64,000 nt of DNA from Lepturacanthus savala (taxonomy: Eukaryota; Chordata; Actinopteri; Scombriformes; Trichiuridae). How positions within the stretch are numbered: position 1 is the stretch's first letter; each line of letters opens with the position of its first letter. The position numbers and the translations under genes were made by a program. Under the pieces are notes generated by a model. That model was not told the origin of the DNA, ran no database searches, and was given only the letters and a program-made list of their open reading frames with translations. Shown piece by piece: positions 10,131 to 24,515 of this stretch. The stretch covers positions 6,987,031-7,051,030 of the forward strand of contig CM060484.1 in the NCBI GenBank assembly GCA_030544235.1, written 5' to 3'.

Positions 10131-13100
10131 CCATGGAAGCATGGGGTTCTAGTGAGTTCTAACTCTATACCACTGTTAGTTTTACAAATGCCTCCTGCAG
10201 AGATTCCAAGTTAATTACAGGGTTGGATCTTTTTCTACTGTAAACCTTTACTAGAAACTTAAAATATTATGCCCTTAATTTGGGCCCCTTTTCACCTACA
10301 GGCTCCTCCAACGATAAGAAAAATCATTCCACACCATGAATAATTTAGCCTTAATGGACTTGGTGATGTGATGAATAATTTCTTCACATATCCATAGTCA
10401 AAGTAAAAGTTTAATCATTTTCTTCACAGATTATCAGTCCTTTGTGTTTGCGTCTGCATGGGTGTGTCTCGGTTCTCCAGGATCAATAGTGATTAAAAGT
10501 TTGTGGATAAGCTGGAAATGTTTCCATGCTTCATTGATTAAAGTGGCTGTGATGAACCAACCACTTTTCTAGTCAGCCTTTTCAGTCTTTCCATTACTTC
10601 TTCACTTCCTGACACCCTCCTAAATTCACCCCTTCTCAAGAACAGTCAGTAGCTGGATCAGAAAAGTTCAAACCTTGCCGACTTTCTCACCTCTGTCCAG
10701 CTGGCTGCGAACGTTGGACCGTTGCTTTTGGAAAGTTGCAGAAATCGTCAGACATTGGAAAGGTGTACGGGGAGTTTCTGAAGCCGTTTGAACATCAGAC
10801 AATCACTTGTGATGAAGCATAGCTGTCTGGCAGGTTTAGAGTAGTGGTGACGGCGAGTAATGGCCAATAATTAGCCTGACTCATTGCTCTGATAATTTAC
10901 TATCCTTCTGTCTAAATACTTTGTCTGGAATCCTTTGTCAATGTTCCTGAAGACACATTTATGCTTGCTATGTGTTTCTCAATGACATTACTCTTACTCT
11001 TTATAACAGCCTTTTTAGTGATTTTCCCCTTCTTCTATGCTTCTCTTTCTATTTCCATTTCCCTTCCTCTCGTTTCTTGCTTCTCCTACCTGAGCCATAT
11101 CATCAATTACAAATCAACGCACATCTGCTAATTACATTGTTGTTGTTTTTATATTCTGATTACAAAGTGAGACAGGGTGAGTAAGAGAAGAGAAACACTT
11201 TCTGCAAATGTGCATACAACTCACATATCTGGGGGGGAGAAAATGTTGGCCTAAGATCAGACCGAGAAATTAATTTGGCAGGCCTTGGCACCACTCCGTC
11301 ACACACAGCAGGCAGCTGGGCACTAGGTGGCTGACGTGCATTTCCACATATGGACATGCAGATGTGACACAACTATGTAACATAACACCAGGGGCATCTC
11401 AACTATAGTGTGTCAGTTCCCTAAAGAAATCAAATTTTACAAAATTAAAAGGAAAGTGAGGGGTTTGCTGAGAACCCACCCCCAGCTCCTCGCTCCCTGC
11501 CCCTCCTCCTTCAAAATGTCATGCATCACAATGCATCCCATGATGCCTGCCAGGTTGTGTTTTGGCTCTCTTTAAATGTCTGCATATCAGTCTTTGTGTT
11601 TGGAAATACCACATTATCATGAGCAGAATGGCAGCAAAGGGGGGAAAAAAAAGTTTTTCAAGACACGCTGCAGTTGCTGACAGAAAGTGACTTGCTGTGT
11701 TCAAGGTCTAGCACAATGTGTTTTAGATTGCCTTGGGATGACTGAATTAGACATATTTTATCTTATCATTTCAATTTGATCCCCATCGCTGCATAACCGT
11801 TTAATACCTGCTTTCATTTTTCTTTTTTTTTATTAGCAGGAGAGAGCTATCTTTTACAGCAATCACTTAATAACTAACATGTCTATGCACTTCTAATATA
11901 GTCAACTCCTGTTCCCTAAATTAAGCAGTGAAAGTTAATTTCATTAAATTATATGGTGGAAAAGTTTAATTATGAGTAAAGTAATCTGTTTAAAGTTTAA
12001 ATTTCTGACCTTCTTATTCCAACAAAAACATAATCCAATGAAGAAGAAAAATATAAACATTATGACTTATCCCATTCTTTTAATCAGTTCTTTTATTTAA
12101 TTTTGTTAATATAGGTTTATTATTATTATATTTTTAATATGGCTTGAAATGAACTTACAGAAAGAAAAGTCTTAAACCATTGAGCAAAGTGGCTTTTTAA
12201 TACTGTTGTTAAATTAAAGAAACAAGGACCCTTCAATTGTCTAATACTCTTCCTTTTCATGTCATTTAAATGTCTGTTTCATGTCTATTGTAAAACACTT
12301 TTCAGCTTCATATCTGCATGAAAGGTCCAATACAAATAAAGGCATCAAACAAATGAACATTCAGTTCAATAATGTATTTGATAATGAAGAATTGCTGAGC
12401 AAACACAAGAAGAAGGAAACAGGTGGACCACAACAGGAGATGGTCTTTGGCAGGGGAGCTATCCTTGGCTGAAGTTTAAAGAGACATGGTTGTGGAGCTG
12501 ACACACACACACAGACACACACACACAGGCACCCATACACACGGACCAGATCCTTTATAACGATGTCAAATGAACATATGGTTAGATATGAAGGAGCAAA
12601 AAAAAGGGCTACCGTGCATACATCTGGTCTTTAGAGTAGAAAACAGTGGATGGAATGATGCAGTGATGGGAGAAAAGTGACAGTTGAATACGCCACAAAT
12701 AGGATAATACACACTGTGGCACAAATTTTATGCATGCTTTTATTTTATGCTCAACAAGCAGGGTCACATGCAACAATATGTTTCTTGTAGGAACTTTTTG
12801 CATTCCTGTTATATTGATGTCAGTCAGATGCAGTTGGCAGTAACACAGACAGAGGACAGAATGAATGTGACATGGAATAAATAACAATATAAGTTCATTG
12901 TGCCAATCCAACATGGACCTGGCTTGCAGAATATGAATGAATTAAAATAGAAAACAAAATAGAAATGCACTATCTATTCCGTAAAAATGGTCACAGAGTT
13001 GAGATGACATCTCTTTCAACATCAACCTTTAAATCTTTATACCAAATCTGACAGTTGATCATCTCCACCTTTCAAGAAACTTACTCTACTGACACCTGCT

Positions 13101-15597
13101 CCACCGCCTGTTTGCATTTCATAGATGGTAGTAAAAAGGAAACAAAGGACCAGGCTTTTCTTCATGTTCTTTTATTTCTTTATTCTTCCTTTCTTTAGGG
13201 CTGCAGTCAAAATGAAAAGCTAGTCCCTTTCACAAACCTGTGAATGGAGATGGATGAGGTCATATCTAAAGGATGGGAAACAAGTTATGGATTTTGTGAG
13301 TGTGTATCAGCTAAAACCAACCAAAGGCAGGGGGTCAGTACTTTATCTATTCAGTCAGAAATTAGAAGGACAGTGACACATTTTTCATTGTTTTGGCCGT
13401 GGAGCCGCTGGTTTTGAAATGAAACAATAACTGAGGTTAAACTGCTGACTTCAGCGCTGACTTCAGCTTTAAGGCAGATTGAGGATGTTCACGCTCATTT
13501 TGAGACAACGGCGTAGAAACCGTACATGCTGTGCTGTCCCCTGATGTGGGAACAATGTCTGAGTCTCTAAAGGCAGGCAACACAAGAGATTCTATTAGTT
13601 TCAGGGTTGTATCATGAGTTCACATTGCACTCCTTCCAACAATACCCCATGCTCACTATACAATCTTATTCTGGCAACAGCCAATTGTCATTTTAATGAT
13701 AATGCAAAACTACATGCTTTATCACTTTTGGATGCAAGTAATGTGATAATGAGTGTTAGTATATTGACAGAGACTGCAGGGCTGTTATCAGTGAGAAGAT
13801 AAGGGATTTTGTCCAGCATCACTTAGGTTTTGGTATTTTTGTGAGCAGATGGTCACATATTTAACTGCAAAATACATGTATTCATTTTAGTAATGATTGC
13901 TACCAGATACACACACAGTATACCTTTTTGTCCGCTCTCACCATACTCGGTTATAAAAGACCTTTAATTCAAATTAATATAAATGATAGAATCATAATTA
14001 TGTATTTCCATGAAGTTAAAACCTATGACATGTCTGTGAAAATGTTAAAACTTATCAACATTTTTAATAATCTGACTTCTACACAGTCCCTTTTTTTGGC
14101 TTGTGCCAAAGTCAGTTTAAACACAGTGTTCCTCCAAAAATGTGTAGTTTTGCTCATAATGAGTACTATATATGTATATGTGCCTCATTATTTGCTCGCT
14201 CCCTTGACTGAAAATTTGTACCATGGGCCTCATTTTGCCCTGAACCTTTTTGAAGCAAGCTGAATGTTCATGAACTCTTCATCATGAATCACACTGTTAC
14301 TTTTTCAAGCCTTGCAAAGGGCCTCTGTGTTATGAAAAATAGACTGACATTATTGTCCCTGGAATGATAATGATGATTCAATGCTGTGTTGTTGTGTATG
14401 TGTCGTTATTATACCACCACCATGTTGTCTGTGACATTCTGTCTGTTTAATGGTTACAAAACCTCTGTACATGTATTGATGCCATTAGTGATTTTCTTTT
14501 CATCTGGTATTTTATGCAGATTGCTGTGATATAAAGAGGAGAATGTGAGCAATCGTTGATTAATCCGCCCTTTTCTACTAGATGATGCAGTCACAATGAT
14601 TTCTGAAGGTCACTGTTACTGCTCTCTGTCTCTCAGGTTCAGCTTTTATCTTAGAGCTGAGTCCGGTTTTAACATCCTCCAAACTACGATTCTAAACAAT
14701 CGATCGTTATGTCGGTAACCTTTTCAGCCCAGCTCCGTGTGACTTAAATTGTGTTGTGTTAGCACTGGACCTGTGATTCTTATTTCAAAGGTATTATTTT
14801 TCTCCGCGAAGGATTTTTCCTGACCAAATGACAACCGAGTTTATGCCCGGAAAAACATTCAACCGGTAGTGACATATTGAATTAAAGACAGAAAACCGTT
14901 CTAACAAACGTGTTTGACTCAGAGCAAATAGGAAAGTGGGAAAAAAGCAATCCACAGTGTTGACTGGACACGCTCACTGGCTCTATATTTCATTCTATAT
15001 TGTGTATTTTACAAATTGATATTTTATTCAAACATCGCTGTTCCTTGTAGAACTGGCAAAAAAAAGGAGAAAAACCAATGGATCAGTGCATAATGGCTAA
15101 AAAGAGGTCGTCATACATTTTTCCATTTACAAACTCAAGGTAACAAGTGTTACTGTATGTCTTTCAGCCTGAAACCGCTGCATACACCTGACCTGGGTGG
15201 TTATTCCGTAGCAGATGAAAAGGATATTTCGACAGATATTTCACACTGAATACAGATATTCATATAGGTGAGCTGCTTTTATATGCTCCACGTTCACAAT
15301 CACAAAGATGAATGACAGCCAAGGTTCAAACCGACTGGTATCATCACCGTGTGACTGGTAAAATGGTGTGATGCTTAAAGTCGTCCTACGCACAAAAATA
15401 CATTTTTCTCCTTGATCATTCAGTTGGATTTTTGTGCTTCACTAATTGAGTGAAAGTGTGTGTAGAGTTTCACAAAGAAAGCTGTTTACACATTTATCTG
15501 CTGAAAGTAAAAAGATTATCTTTGCTCACAAAAAGCTGAGTTAAAGGTTCACAAATAGTTTGGAGCCAATATTCATTCAGGGTACTAGTAATTGCCT
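10131..15597. other. 5.4-kb stretch without a gene; simple repeats only
   Basis: No transposase, reverse transcriptase or host protein motif is found in any frame. An imperfect CA tract occurs at 12501-12541 and a T run near 11822-11832. Open frames here (for example 12609-12914 minus, 13928-14263 plus) are short, AT-rich and unrecognised. Confidence 0.6.
12501..12541. repeat. Imperfect (CA)n microsatellite
   Basis: CA units are interrupted by single G and C changes (acacag, cacaggcaccc). Confidence 0.85.
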
Positions 15598-15712
15598 GAA
15601 AGCACAAGAATTGCCATGTATGTGTTCCAGAAAGTACTTGAATGTGCCAGAAAATACTAGGAAGTACCCCAAAGTCTACCAGAATGTATCAGAAAGTAAG
15701 AAAATACAAAAT
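15598..15712 (+). repeat. Degenerate tandem repeat of about 20-bp units
   Basis: Successive blocks ccagaaagtacttgaatgtg, ccagaaaatactaggaagta, ccaaagtctaccagaatgta and tcagaaagtaagaaaata share a common pattern. This looks like an old minisatellite. It explains the repetitive Lys/Asn/Val-rich chance frame over 15560-15751. Confidence 0.6.
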
Positions 15713-18574
15713 TGTTATATTAAACACTCCATATATATCATATATGTCTAATATGACTAACAGACTCTTGTATCATTTATTGATTTGCTTCAGGATACAA
15801 CTTTAAGTGAAAAGGCAAAGTTAAATACATTGCTACTACTTTTTTATTATCTTATTTTTATTATAACTTGAAATAATTGAAATGAAATTGAAATTGTGAA
15901 CATTTTGTCTACCTTTCCATCACTACAGTCATAAATGTTGCAGAATGTCTGGAGTTTGGTAGCTGTGATCACAACTAACCATGTATATTTGGCACTGTCT
16001 GGTTTGAAGTTACGTTAACACACATCACTATCAAACTGTTGCAACAACTGAAGATTTGGTGGTGATTATCATAGAGTGCATACATATGCATACACATTTT
16101 TTTAATTCCCCTTTTTTTTTCCAATGACGGGAAAGATAGGATGAAAACAAAAGGAAACAGCCTAATGTCACTGCTAAGAATAGAAAAAGGAGCAGATTAA
16201 ATTTAAAACTAAAGGCTGTAATCAACCCAAAGGGCATCCATCAATTAAGAGATGAATACAGGTGAATAGGAAGTAAATTTATTCAAATTTATTCACAAAC
16301 TATAATTGCATGTACCATGTCTTTGACATGCAGCTGGCGCAGACAATATTCTCTCACAAAAAAGGGTTCTACAGAACATTAGGTGGTGTCAGTCACTCTC
16401 TCCCACTTAATAGGTGTGTATGTGTGTGCATTTCTATTTCGTCCACCATTTGTCTCCTTCCCCATTCCTCCTTTCCATCTTTGACACCCATGTAATCTCA
16501 TCTTTTGTAGTGAGATACAAACATTAAGTCCATAATTGAGTGAAGGGAAGAAGGTAGCCCATAAATAGAAGAAGGAAAGAGCCCTCACGAGTGATTTAAA
16601 GGGTCAGCTAGGAGAAGTGACATGAAGGAATGAGCAGAGGGAAGACAGATGGAATAGAAGCAGCGTAATGGAGAAAAAAATGGGAAGAATACAGACAAGG
16701 ATGTAAGGTGGGGAAAATGTCCTTAAACGATGTACAGACATGAAGAAGGAATGATATAAGCAGCGTGAGCGAAGGAGGACACTGAGTGAGAATAGGAGGC
16801 GTGAAAAGGAGGAGGAGTGAAAAGGCAGAGTGGAAACGAGATCAATAGCAAAGACTGGAAGCCAGGAAAGACGACTTCAAGGCAGAATAACTGAAGAGTA
16901 ATATCTGACTGAGTCACATTCTGCTGATGAGTGGCCATAGCTTCCCCCCGATCTGAATCTCGTTAGTGTTAATTGGGCTGAGTCTACCACCTAGACAGAA
17001 GGGCTTGGACGCAGCCATCGCTTGGACATATGGCCAGCAGCGTGATACAGGAAGCTGCCAAAAAGAGGGATTACCTTCACAGTGATACGGGTAATCACCG
17101 AGGATTTTCTCATACTAGGAGTAAGGAATTACAGCACAGCACAGGGAACTGTGCATTGTGTGTTTATACAGTATTGCATGGTAAATCACATTTATACCAG
17201 TGTGATTAATTGTAGTCGTGCAATGTGTTAATAGAATATGGTTTAGCAATAATAAAAAAAAAGAAATAGTCGTCTTCAAAGCCAATGTGTTAAATGAGTT
17301 GCAGCATTTCAGATGGTAACAGGATTGTCAGTGCATCGTCTGGAAAAAATTGGGAAAGAAAAAAAAAAAGCTACAAAAGCTACACCATATGGGAAATTGA
17401 GGTTAAGTGGAGAAACATGTTAGCAGACTGCAGTTTTCACGCTTCCATGTAATTGGTATTTTTTTCCCTTCCCTGTAGCCAGTTGACCCCTATCAATAAA
17501 CCGTGAAATGTTAATTAAATGGACTTTTGCTAACTTTGTTTGGGAAACGTTCACACAGGTCAAATCAGAGAGCGATAGATAAATCTACCCTTGTATATTA
17601 TATTATGTATTCGATATCTTCACTTATAGCTTATATTTATAATACTTGTATTATAATCTTAATATATTTATATAATTCATAATGCATATAGTAATGTATA
17701 CAGGATAAGTAACTGTGTATAATGTATTATTTCTATTTTTCCAATAATTCCGTGTGCAATAGTCTACTCACCTACCTCATACGATGTGTACTTTGTGGGC
17801 CTTCACCATATCACTCAATATTCAATTAAAGATGCTTTAATAATATTTGGTATGGTTTACACATTAGAAAATGACAAAAAAGATGTCCAGACAAACACTA
17901 CCACCAGCACTGACACTTTTTTTCTTCTGGTTTTGGAGGTCAAAGACGTCCTTTTCATTTCATAAAGGAAAGAAAAGAATGGCCCTCAACAGGTCAGTCA
18001 CTAAAAGCTCTTTCCTTGCTCCATGCCACTTCAATGTCGAGCGAATCCCGTCCTCCAACAAAGCCTGGTTCCTTTTATTCAACAGTGTGTGCAGACAGAC
18101 TGGCTGATTTGCATACAGGGTCAACAGGAAAGAAGCAATTAGACATATATTATTTCCCAGCGGTGCTGATTGACACAAACATCAGCTGTCACCTCATAGA
18201 TTGAATTATTTACATAACACAGTTCACTATTATTATTTCTAAGAAATACTTTCAGTCGCTCTTATTTGTATGTTTTCATACAGGTTTTTATGAAAGAAAG
18301 ACAAAGTGAACGTAATGATACAGAGTGGGAAAGTTACAGAGAGCAGGTCGCCTATTTGCAAACAGATGCTTCTCTGTAATGACTGTGGTTGTCCTTGGCA
18401 GTCACGCGTGTGTGTTTATGGGAGTGTGTGTGTCCGATCTGTGGTCGTCTTACTTTGGAGGCTGCACCATGAAGCCGACTGCCGACTGATTGCTAGGTTG
18501 AAAAAAACCAAGGACCACACAAGATCGGATGGTGGGTGTACGATTTCTGCCGCTGCTGTTTCTATACTGTATAT

Positions 18575-18610
18575 TTGTCCGTGTGTGTGTGTGTATGTGT
18601 GTGTGTGTAC
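18575..18610. repeat. Imperfect (TG)n microsatellite
   Basis: gtccgtgtgtgtgtgtg followed by tatgtgtgtgtgtgtac. Short and interrupted. Confidence 0.85.
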
Positions 18611-20409
18611 TGACTGTACACGTTGTATATTAAACAAGTGCACAATGACAGCTGCATCAATTTGAACAGTAAACAGCTGAATAAAGACTCTACGTCCGTT
18701 ATCTGCCCTGTCTGCTGATGACTATCGACTGTTTAAAATACCTTAATCTTGGCAAGTGATTTTTTTCCCCCCTCCTTTTTCTTCTAGAAACCTCTTTTAA
18801 AGAATCAGTGAAACAGACTTTGTCTTTAGCATTTCAGCAGGTGTCAAGCAGACTCCCTGTTATCGGCTCATTATTTCCGCTGAGCTTTGAGGAGAGACAG
18901 GAAGAACAAAAATGAGAGGGGAACACGAGGAAAAAAGGCGATTTTGTTTTCGTACGCTTTTCTTTTTTCTTTTTTTCCTCCAGCCAATAAATTCTGACCT
19001 TTTGGATGTTTACTTGTCCGTTTTGTTTCTGAGCTGAGCAGGGTTTTGAACGGAGAGGGAAAAAAGAGAGAGAGAAAGTGGTTCGTGAAACTGAAACAGT
19101 ACCTTGTGTGAGGTTTTAAATAAAATTGTGTTTTGGGGTCCTTTCTGAAAACGTATCATTAGCCAGAAGAGTGGAGTTTTGTTTTTGTTTTTTTTTTATT
19201 TCCACATGAACGCCTCTACACTTTTCCTTTTTTTAAATCTCACTTTTCCAACTCTTTATATTTCTCTCCCATATTCTCACATCATTTTTGTTGTTGTTGT
19301 TGTTTGTTTTGTTTTCTGAGCCTGGCTAACAGATGGGAGGAATTGTGATTTATCTATCTGGCAGTGATTGGAAGAAACTCTAAACACACACACTCACTGC
19401 ACACAAACCAAGGTTATCCTTCTTTTAACTGTAATTTATAACCTTACACAAAAAATGATTTTCCACTTAATGTCCTTGATGTCCATTATTAGCACTCCTC
19501 CATAATTTACAGCTCATGGATTCACACTTAATGAGCTTTAATCACCTTGATAACTTGAAATGATGTATTTCCTTTTTTCATTCAGCAATGAATATGTTAC
19601 ATAAGTGCTGCAATTAGCTGTAAATTTTGATTTATTTTTTTTTCTAGAAATCTCTGGCCTATATTTAGAGGCAGCTTCAACCATTAGAGGCAGAGTAACA
19701 AGTTACTCCCTAATGATGACTTATGTTCCCAGATGAAAAACACACTAAAAAGAGTGTGTGCGAGTGTGATTTTTGTGGAAGTAGAAGTGAGGTTGGAATG
19801 AAATCCGTCAAACTGAATTTAAAGTTAGATGTGCACAGATTCAAGGAATGACCTCTGAGTGCTTGGATCCGAGGGAGGACTCATTTGGTCTAGTAGACGA
19901 GAAGGCCCGAGTATCCTGCTTCATCACCCTGCTGGCCTGTGGACAATTACTGCACCAAACGGACATTGATTTTTGTCAGTGTTGTTCAGTAGTAGAAGTA
20001 TGTCCCTTCTGCAAAACATCTGTTGTTACATTCAGATCAAAGGCCACGCTGAGGAAGCTCTGGTGTTGAGGATCCACGTGGCAGTCAGTCTGCACCAATA
20101 TATGGTAATTGGTATGTTTGTATGTGTGGGTGCATTAGGGTTTGGAAGTGGTGCATCGGTTCATCAAATGTATGTTTATATGCAGCCTAAGTGAGCTATG
20201 CTCAAAATTAGATTTTACTAGTTGGAACTGAGAAAATCAAATAACTGATGGGATCCACCCCCTCATGTGGCGTCACCTGTTGTTACAGTGGGTTAATACG
20301 GCCATAGATATATACATGTCTATATCTGTTGACTCCTAATAAATTCTCAGCTACAATTCTGACCAGACACCAGACCTACTGTGAGAGTAGGATATAGGTT
20401 TCCATTTGC

Positions 20410-20432
20410 CTCTCCCTCTCTCTCTCTCTTTT
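20410..20432. repeat. (CT)n simple repeat
   Basis: An interrupted CT run passing into T residues. Confidence 0.85.
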
Positions 20433-20579
20433 TAATTTATCACACTTGCTGTTCACAGTTGGTGTGAAAATACATTGAATTGGGGGTTTTTTTGTCTTTA
20501 CTTGGCCTGGTTCTGGTGGATTCTCTGCTCTACTTTGTCCCTTCTCTACTGTTGTGGAGCATGTGCTCATGCAGCTTCA

Positions 20580-20700
20580 GTCTAATTAAGGTGTATACAT
20601 GTTGGAGAAAATCCAATTCCAATTGCAGGTTTGTTAATTTGACTAGGAGAAGTCCATCTCGGTCCGATTTCAATCCGACTAAGGTGTATACACCTGACAA
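20580..20700. repeat. Pair of 13-bp direct repeats, possible MITE remnant
   Basis: taaggtgtataca occurs at 20587-20599 and again at 20680-20692, 93 bases apart. A related attgcaggtttgtt/gtccgatttcaatccg segment lies between. The arrangement resembles the end of a short dispersed element common in fish, but no full consensus can be confirmed by eye. Confidence 0.4.
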
Positions 20701-23700
20701 AAATGTCATGTGGTGTAACCCAAAAACACATTGTACCAGATAGTTTAACTCTTAATATTAAAAATGCATGCTATCAATAAGATTTATATTCTAGGTGTAT
20801 TAACTATTTAAAATGTATTTATTCTTTTTTGGTTACACCATTTGAAATTTCATGTCAAAAAAATCAAGAAACCAACATAAAGACAAAATATACATTTTGA
20901 GAAACCTGATGAATTCTTCTTGAAACTGTTCACATTTTTTTTTGCCTTTGTCATTTTGCCAAACATTTATCACTGACCCATACATGTATTTCTAAAACTC
21001 CAACTATAGTCAGATTAACACAATAATTTGATTTTCTTGAGTGTCTTGAACATCTACATATTTTTAGTCTCTTTTGATTTGAACAGTATGTTCTATAGTG
21101 GGCCACATGTCATGGCCTACAACCAAGTAGCAGAAGCTTGTCTTCTTTCGCAGACGATACCTTGCGGTCATACCATGGGTGTGTGGGATTTGGGGAGGGG
21201 GGGTGGTACAAGTGTCCTGGTGAGATTGTGAAGAGCATCTGAATGGACACGGGTCCTCCCAGGGTGAACTGGAGCTCACAGGTTATCCTGAGCGAGGCGC
21301 CCCCTCATCTCTACAGATGGAGGCGCCTGTGGCCGCCGCCAAAGTGCCAGAGCACAGTCCGAGCCCTCGGCTTCACGAGGAGAATGAAGGTCGAAGAAAG
21401 AAGGTTGCGGTGCCATGCAGCATATTGTAAGATTGAATGAGATCAACAGATTACCAGAACTACACGTTTGCTGTTTGAATTTACTATTATATCGCCTTTG
21501 TTCATTAGCCTTCCATTTTGTTTCTGTGTTTCATGTTTGTCCTGCTCAAGCACCAGAGATGAACGCCTGAAACCCCTGATGACTCCATATTCACAGCGTA
21601 TGACACACTCGGTGAACTGTGTGAATCATCAGACGGATCTTAAATGAGCACTTGATAAGTAATTATTGCTAGCTCAGACTACAGTGGCTGACAACGGGAA
21701 AAGCTAAGGGGACATTTATACATCACTCAATAGGTAGAATTCATTCCAAATTCAACTGGCAAACATTTTCTACACTAAAAGCCTTGAAGAGCTTTGGAAT
21801 CCGATCCATTCATCTGCATGTGAATCCACCAAAATAGCACTAGGATGTATGATATCTGCACTTTGAACATGTTTTGCGAGGACAAGCCAAGATCTTGGTA
21901 ATGTTGGCAAAATTGGACACCTACGTTTCTGCCATTGTAGGCCTTTACATATCAGCATAGAGGCACTCGAAAGGACATTATACGATAATGTCCCTCTCTT
22001 AATGCAACCGCATCTGTGAGGAATAACTGTGAAACTACTACGGAGAAACATTTCACACAATACTTGCACAAGTTGCACAGTTTTGGTTCAGCATAAAATA
22101 CGGCTCAGTGTGAAACTGGCATTACCAGATCATGCTGAGTACAACTTAGTCTCACTTCGCCAAATCAAAGCCCCACCATCTGCCATGTTGTGTCACATTA
22201 ATATTAGAGCCCATTCCCTTTTGTTTGTTGAGGTTTGTACTATTTGTATTTCTGCGTGAATGAGTATGTTTGTTGTTTTTTTTTCCTTTTTTCTCCAAGG
22301 AAATCGTTATAACTAACCGAACCATGTTATAGTCACTGCTGTCATTTATTTACAATAATTACTTATGCAATATTTTGTACAATAATTGGTTTTCATCAAT
22401 ATCCTCATCTCATGCAACTGAAATAGTACTCATACTTTATTATTTATAATTAGGTTTATGTCATTGTCATTATGATGCACTATTTTTACACCACCAGTCA
22501 CTTTACCTATAAATACTTTATATATCCTATTTTTGTATCCTCAGAACTTGTTGCTGTTTGCATATTGCTGGTTTTAAAGTTGATTTCTGGGTATTGTGGT
22601 AGTGTATGGGTTATGTTTTTCTTTGTTTTGGAAACAACTGTAACAACCAAATTCCCCTATTGTGGTATGAATACATTTAATCTAATATAATCTAAAACTG
22701 TGGTTCATCTGTCATTTCAGACCAGCTGTTAATTTTAGCATTCTAGATTCAATGTGATGTAAAAGTTTATTTTATTGTCCAGTGCGGCACCAGGAAAAAA
22801 ACACCTGTGAGCTGTATATATCAATCTGATATAAATATGAACACACACATGTAAAAAGTGTAGTTGGACCACTTTCCATGCAAATTTCCAAATGTATACA
22901 AATCCTCAGATGGTGAGACTATGCATCTTTCACAACACTTATTTTCAAGCAGGTTTCCAAATATATAAAAATTCACCAAAAATACACCATGTGCATGTGT
23001 ACTGTTCACAGTCTTTTGTGAACTTTAGTGTGATGCTGTGAGTTGGGGGAAAAAAGAAAGATAATTAAAGTGTGAATTTGACATTTTATCTACAGCTTAC
23101 TTCCTTCACAGTATGTAAGAATGTTTATAATTTCACAAAACCTTCACTATGATTACATAATGACGCATGAGTGGTTAAGTGTCCCTTACTTGCTGTGACA
23201 ATACATGGTCTTTATATGAATAAAGAATATATATCTGTTTTATTTGGCTGTGCCAAATGATACAGTGTTCAGTCTGTAAAATAGCTCTTTCCTTTTTCAG
23301 TTGCTTCTTTAATGCATCCGCCGCTTCTCCTCCAAATTATACTGAATGCTGGGCCTTTATATGCAAACCCGGCAGTCGGGGGTGTTGGAAGACGTTTATA
23401 GGAAGTTGTGGGCGTGGTCAGAAGGCTGCAATTTCAGGATGATTGAGATATATGAGGAAAAACAAGTGGGAATAGACATACATGGTGTTTTATAAATCCG
23501 AAGAAAAGACTGCATGCCTATAGTTCCTATTTTGTGCGCACACAAATTTCTGGACTTACATATACAGAGTTTTATACATTTTGGCCCCAGGTATAAGTAA
23601 AATGGGAAAAAAGGGAAACCTTTCTATTTGATGTGAGATCAAGCACAAGCCAGTCAGACAGCAGCCAGCAAGGCAGTCAGGCATGTGGGTGTCGGTGGAA

Positions 23701-24452
23701 GGAAAAACAAAGAGAAAAGGAGCTACTGTTGCAGCTTTTTTCCCCATAAAAGCTTGTTAATCCCAATTTAGCTGTCACAGGGATGAGGTACTGTAGGTGG
23801 GAGTGTGTGTGGTAGTGTGTTAGACCAGAATGCGAAGCGGAGAAGGAATTCTTTTCACAGCCTCACTCCCTTGCTTGGTGAGCTGTCACATTCACCAGCT
23901 AATTAGCCTGATGGCCACTGAAAAGTTAATTTCCTTGGTCTATCAGCAATGAAGTCTGGGTTTGCTAGTGTAGTGTTGGGTAAATGAGGTTTAAGATACT
24001 CTTTTAAAAGACATACAAAGAACAGAGGTCACAGTTCTATTTACTATTCTTTTTATTGAATATTTTTTGATTGAATATTTTTTCTATGATTTCAAATGTA
24101 GTGCGTGTGTGTTGTCTAGTTTTTCACCATCTTTAGCAAATCAAGGCTATACATTATACAGTTTAATTCCAGCTCATTCACTGAAGACTGGTATTCGTAT
24201 TCATTGGTATTCATTTCAGTGTCACATAATGCATTGAAGCCGACGAGCCTTTAATACTTAAAATAAAAAAAGAAAAATCTACTCATACAGCTTTTTTTCT
24301 GACATGAGAGTAGACAACTTTCTATGTTTTAAGCAAAAAAAGAAAAGTTTCCAAGTGTTTCCTCTCATATGACATCATCAACTTCCTGCCCCTTTCTCCT
24401 AAGAACACGGCGAAGACAAATCCTCCCAGTAAAAGGTCATTTCATTTAGATT
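20701..24452. other. 3.7-kb stretch without a gene; contains a GC-rich patch
   Basis: No known protein is encoded. GC content rises at about 21240-21370 (gaggcgcc, gtggccgccgcc) against AT-rich surroundings, with a stem-loop at 21295-21328. The 65-codon frame at 21243-21440 across this patch is not recognised. Confidence 0.55.
21295..21328. repeat. GC-rich stem-loop
   Basis: aggcgcc (21295-21301) pairs with ggcgcct (21322-21328). The stem continues imperfectly through cctcatc/gatggagg around a short loop. Confidence 0.6.
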
Positions 24453-24515
24453 ATTATGATTATGATTATGATTATGATTTTTTAACCCTGACGTGTAAAT
24501 ATATATATATATATA
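24453..24515. repeat. (ATTATG)n followed by (AT)n simple repeats
   Basis: About four and a half ATTATG hexamers lie at 24453-24479 and an AT run at 24499-24515. Nineteen non-repetitive bases separate them. Confidence 0.9.

Larger units (their letters stand above)
15713..20579. other. 4.9-kb stretch without a gene; AT-rich and simple-sequence islands
   Basis: No recognisable protein or transposon. Named contents are purine-rich DNA at 16540-16880, AT-rich DNA at 17590-17740, TG-rich tracts at 18405-18440 and 18575-18610, poly-T/T-rich runs near 18960 and 19185, and a CT run at 20410-20432. The 111-125-codon-sized frames over TG tracts are low-complexity artefacts. Confidence 0.6.
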
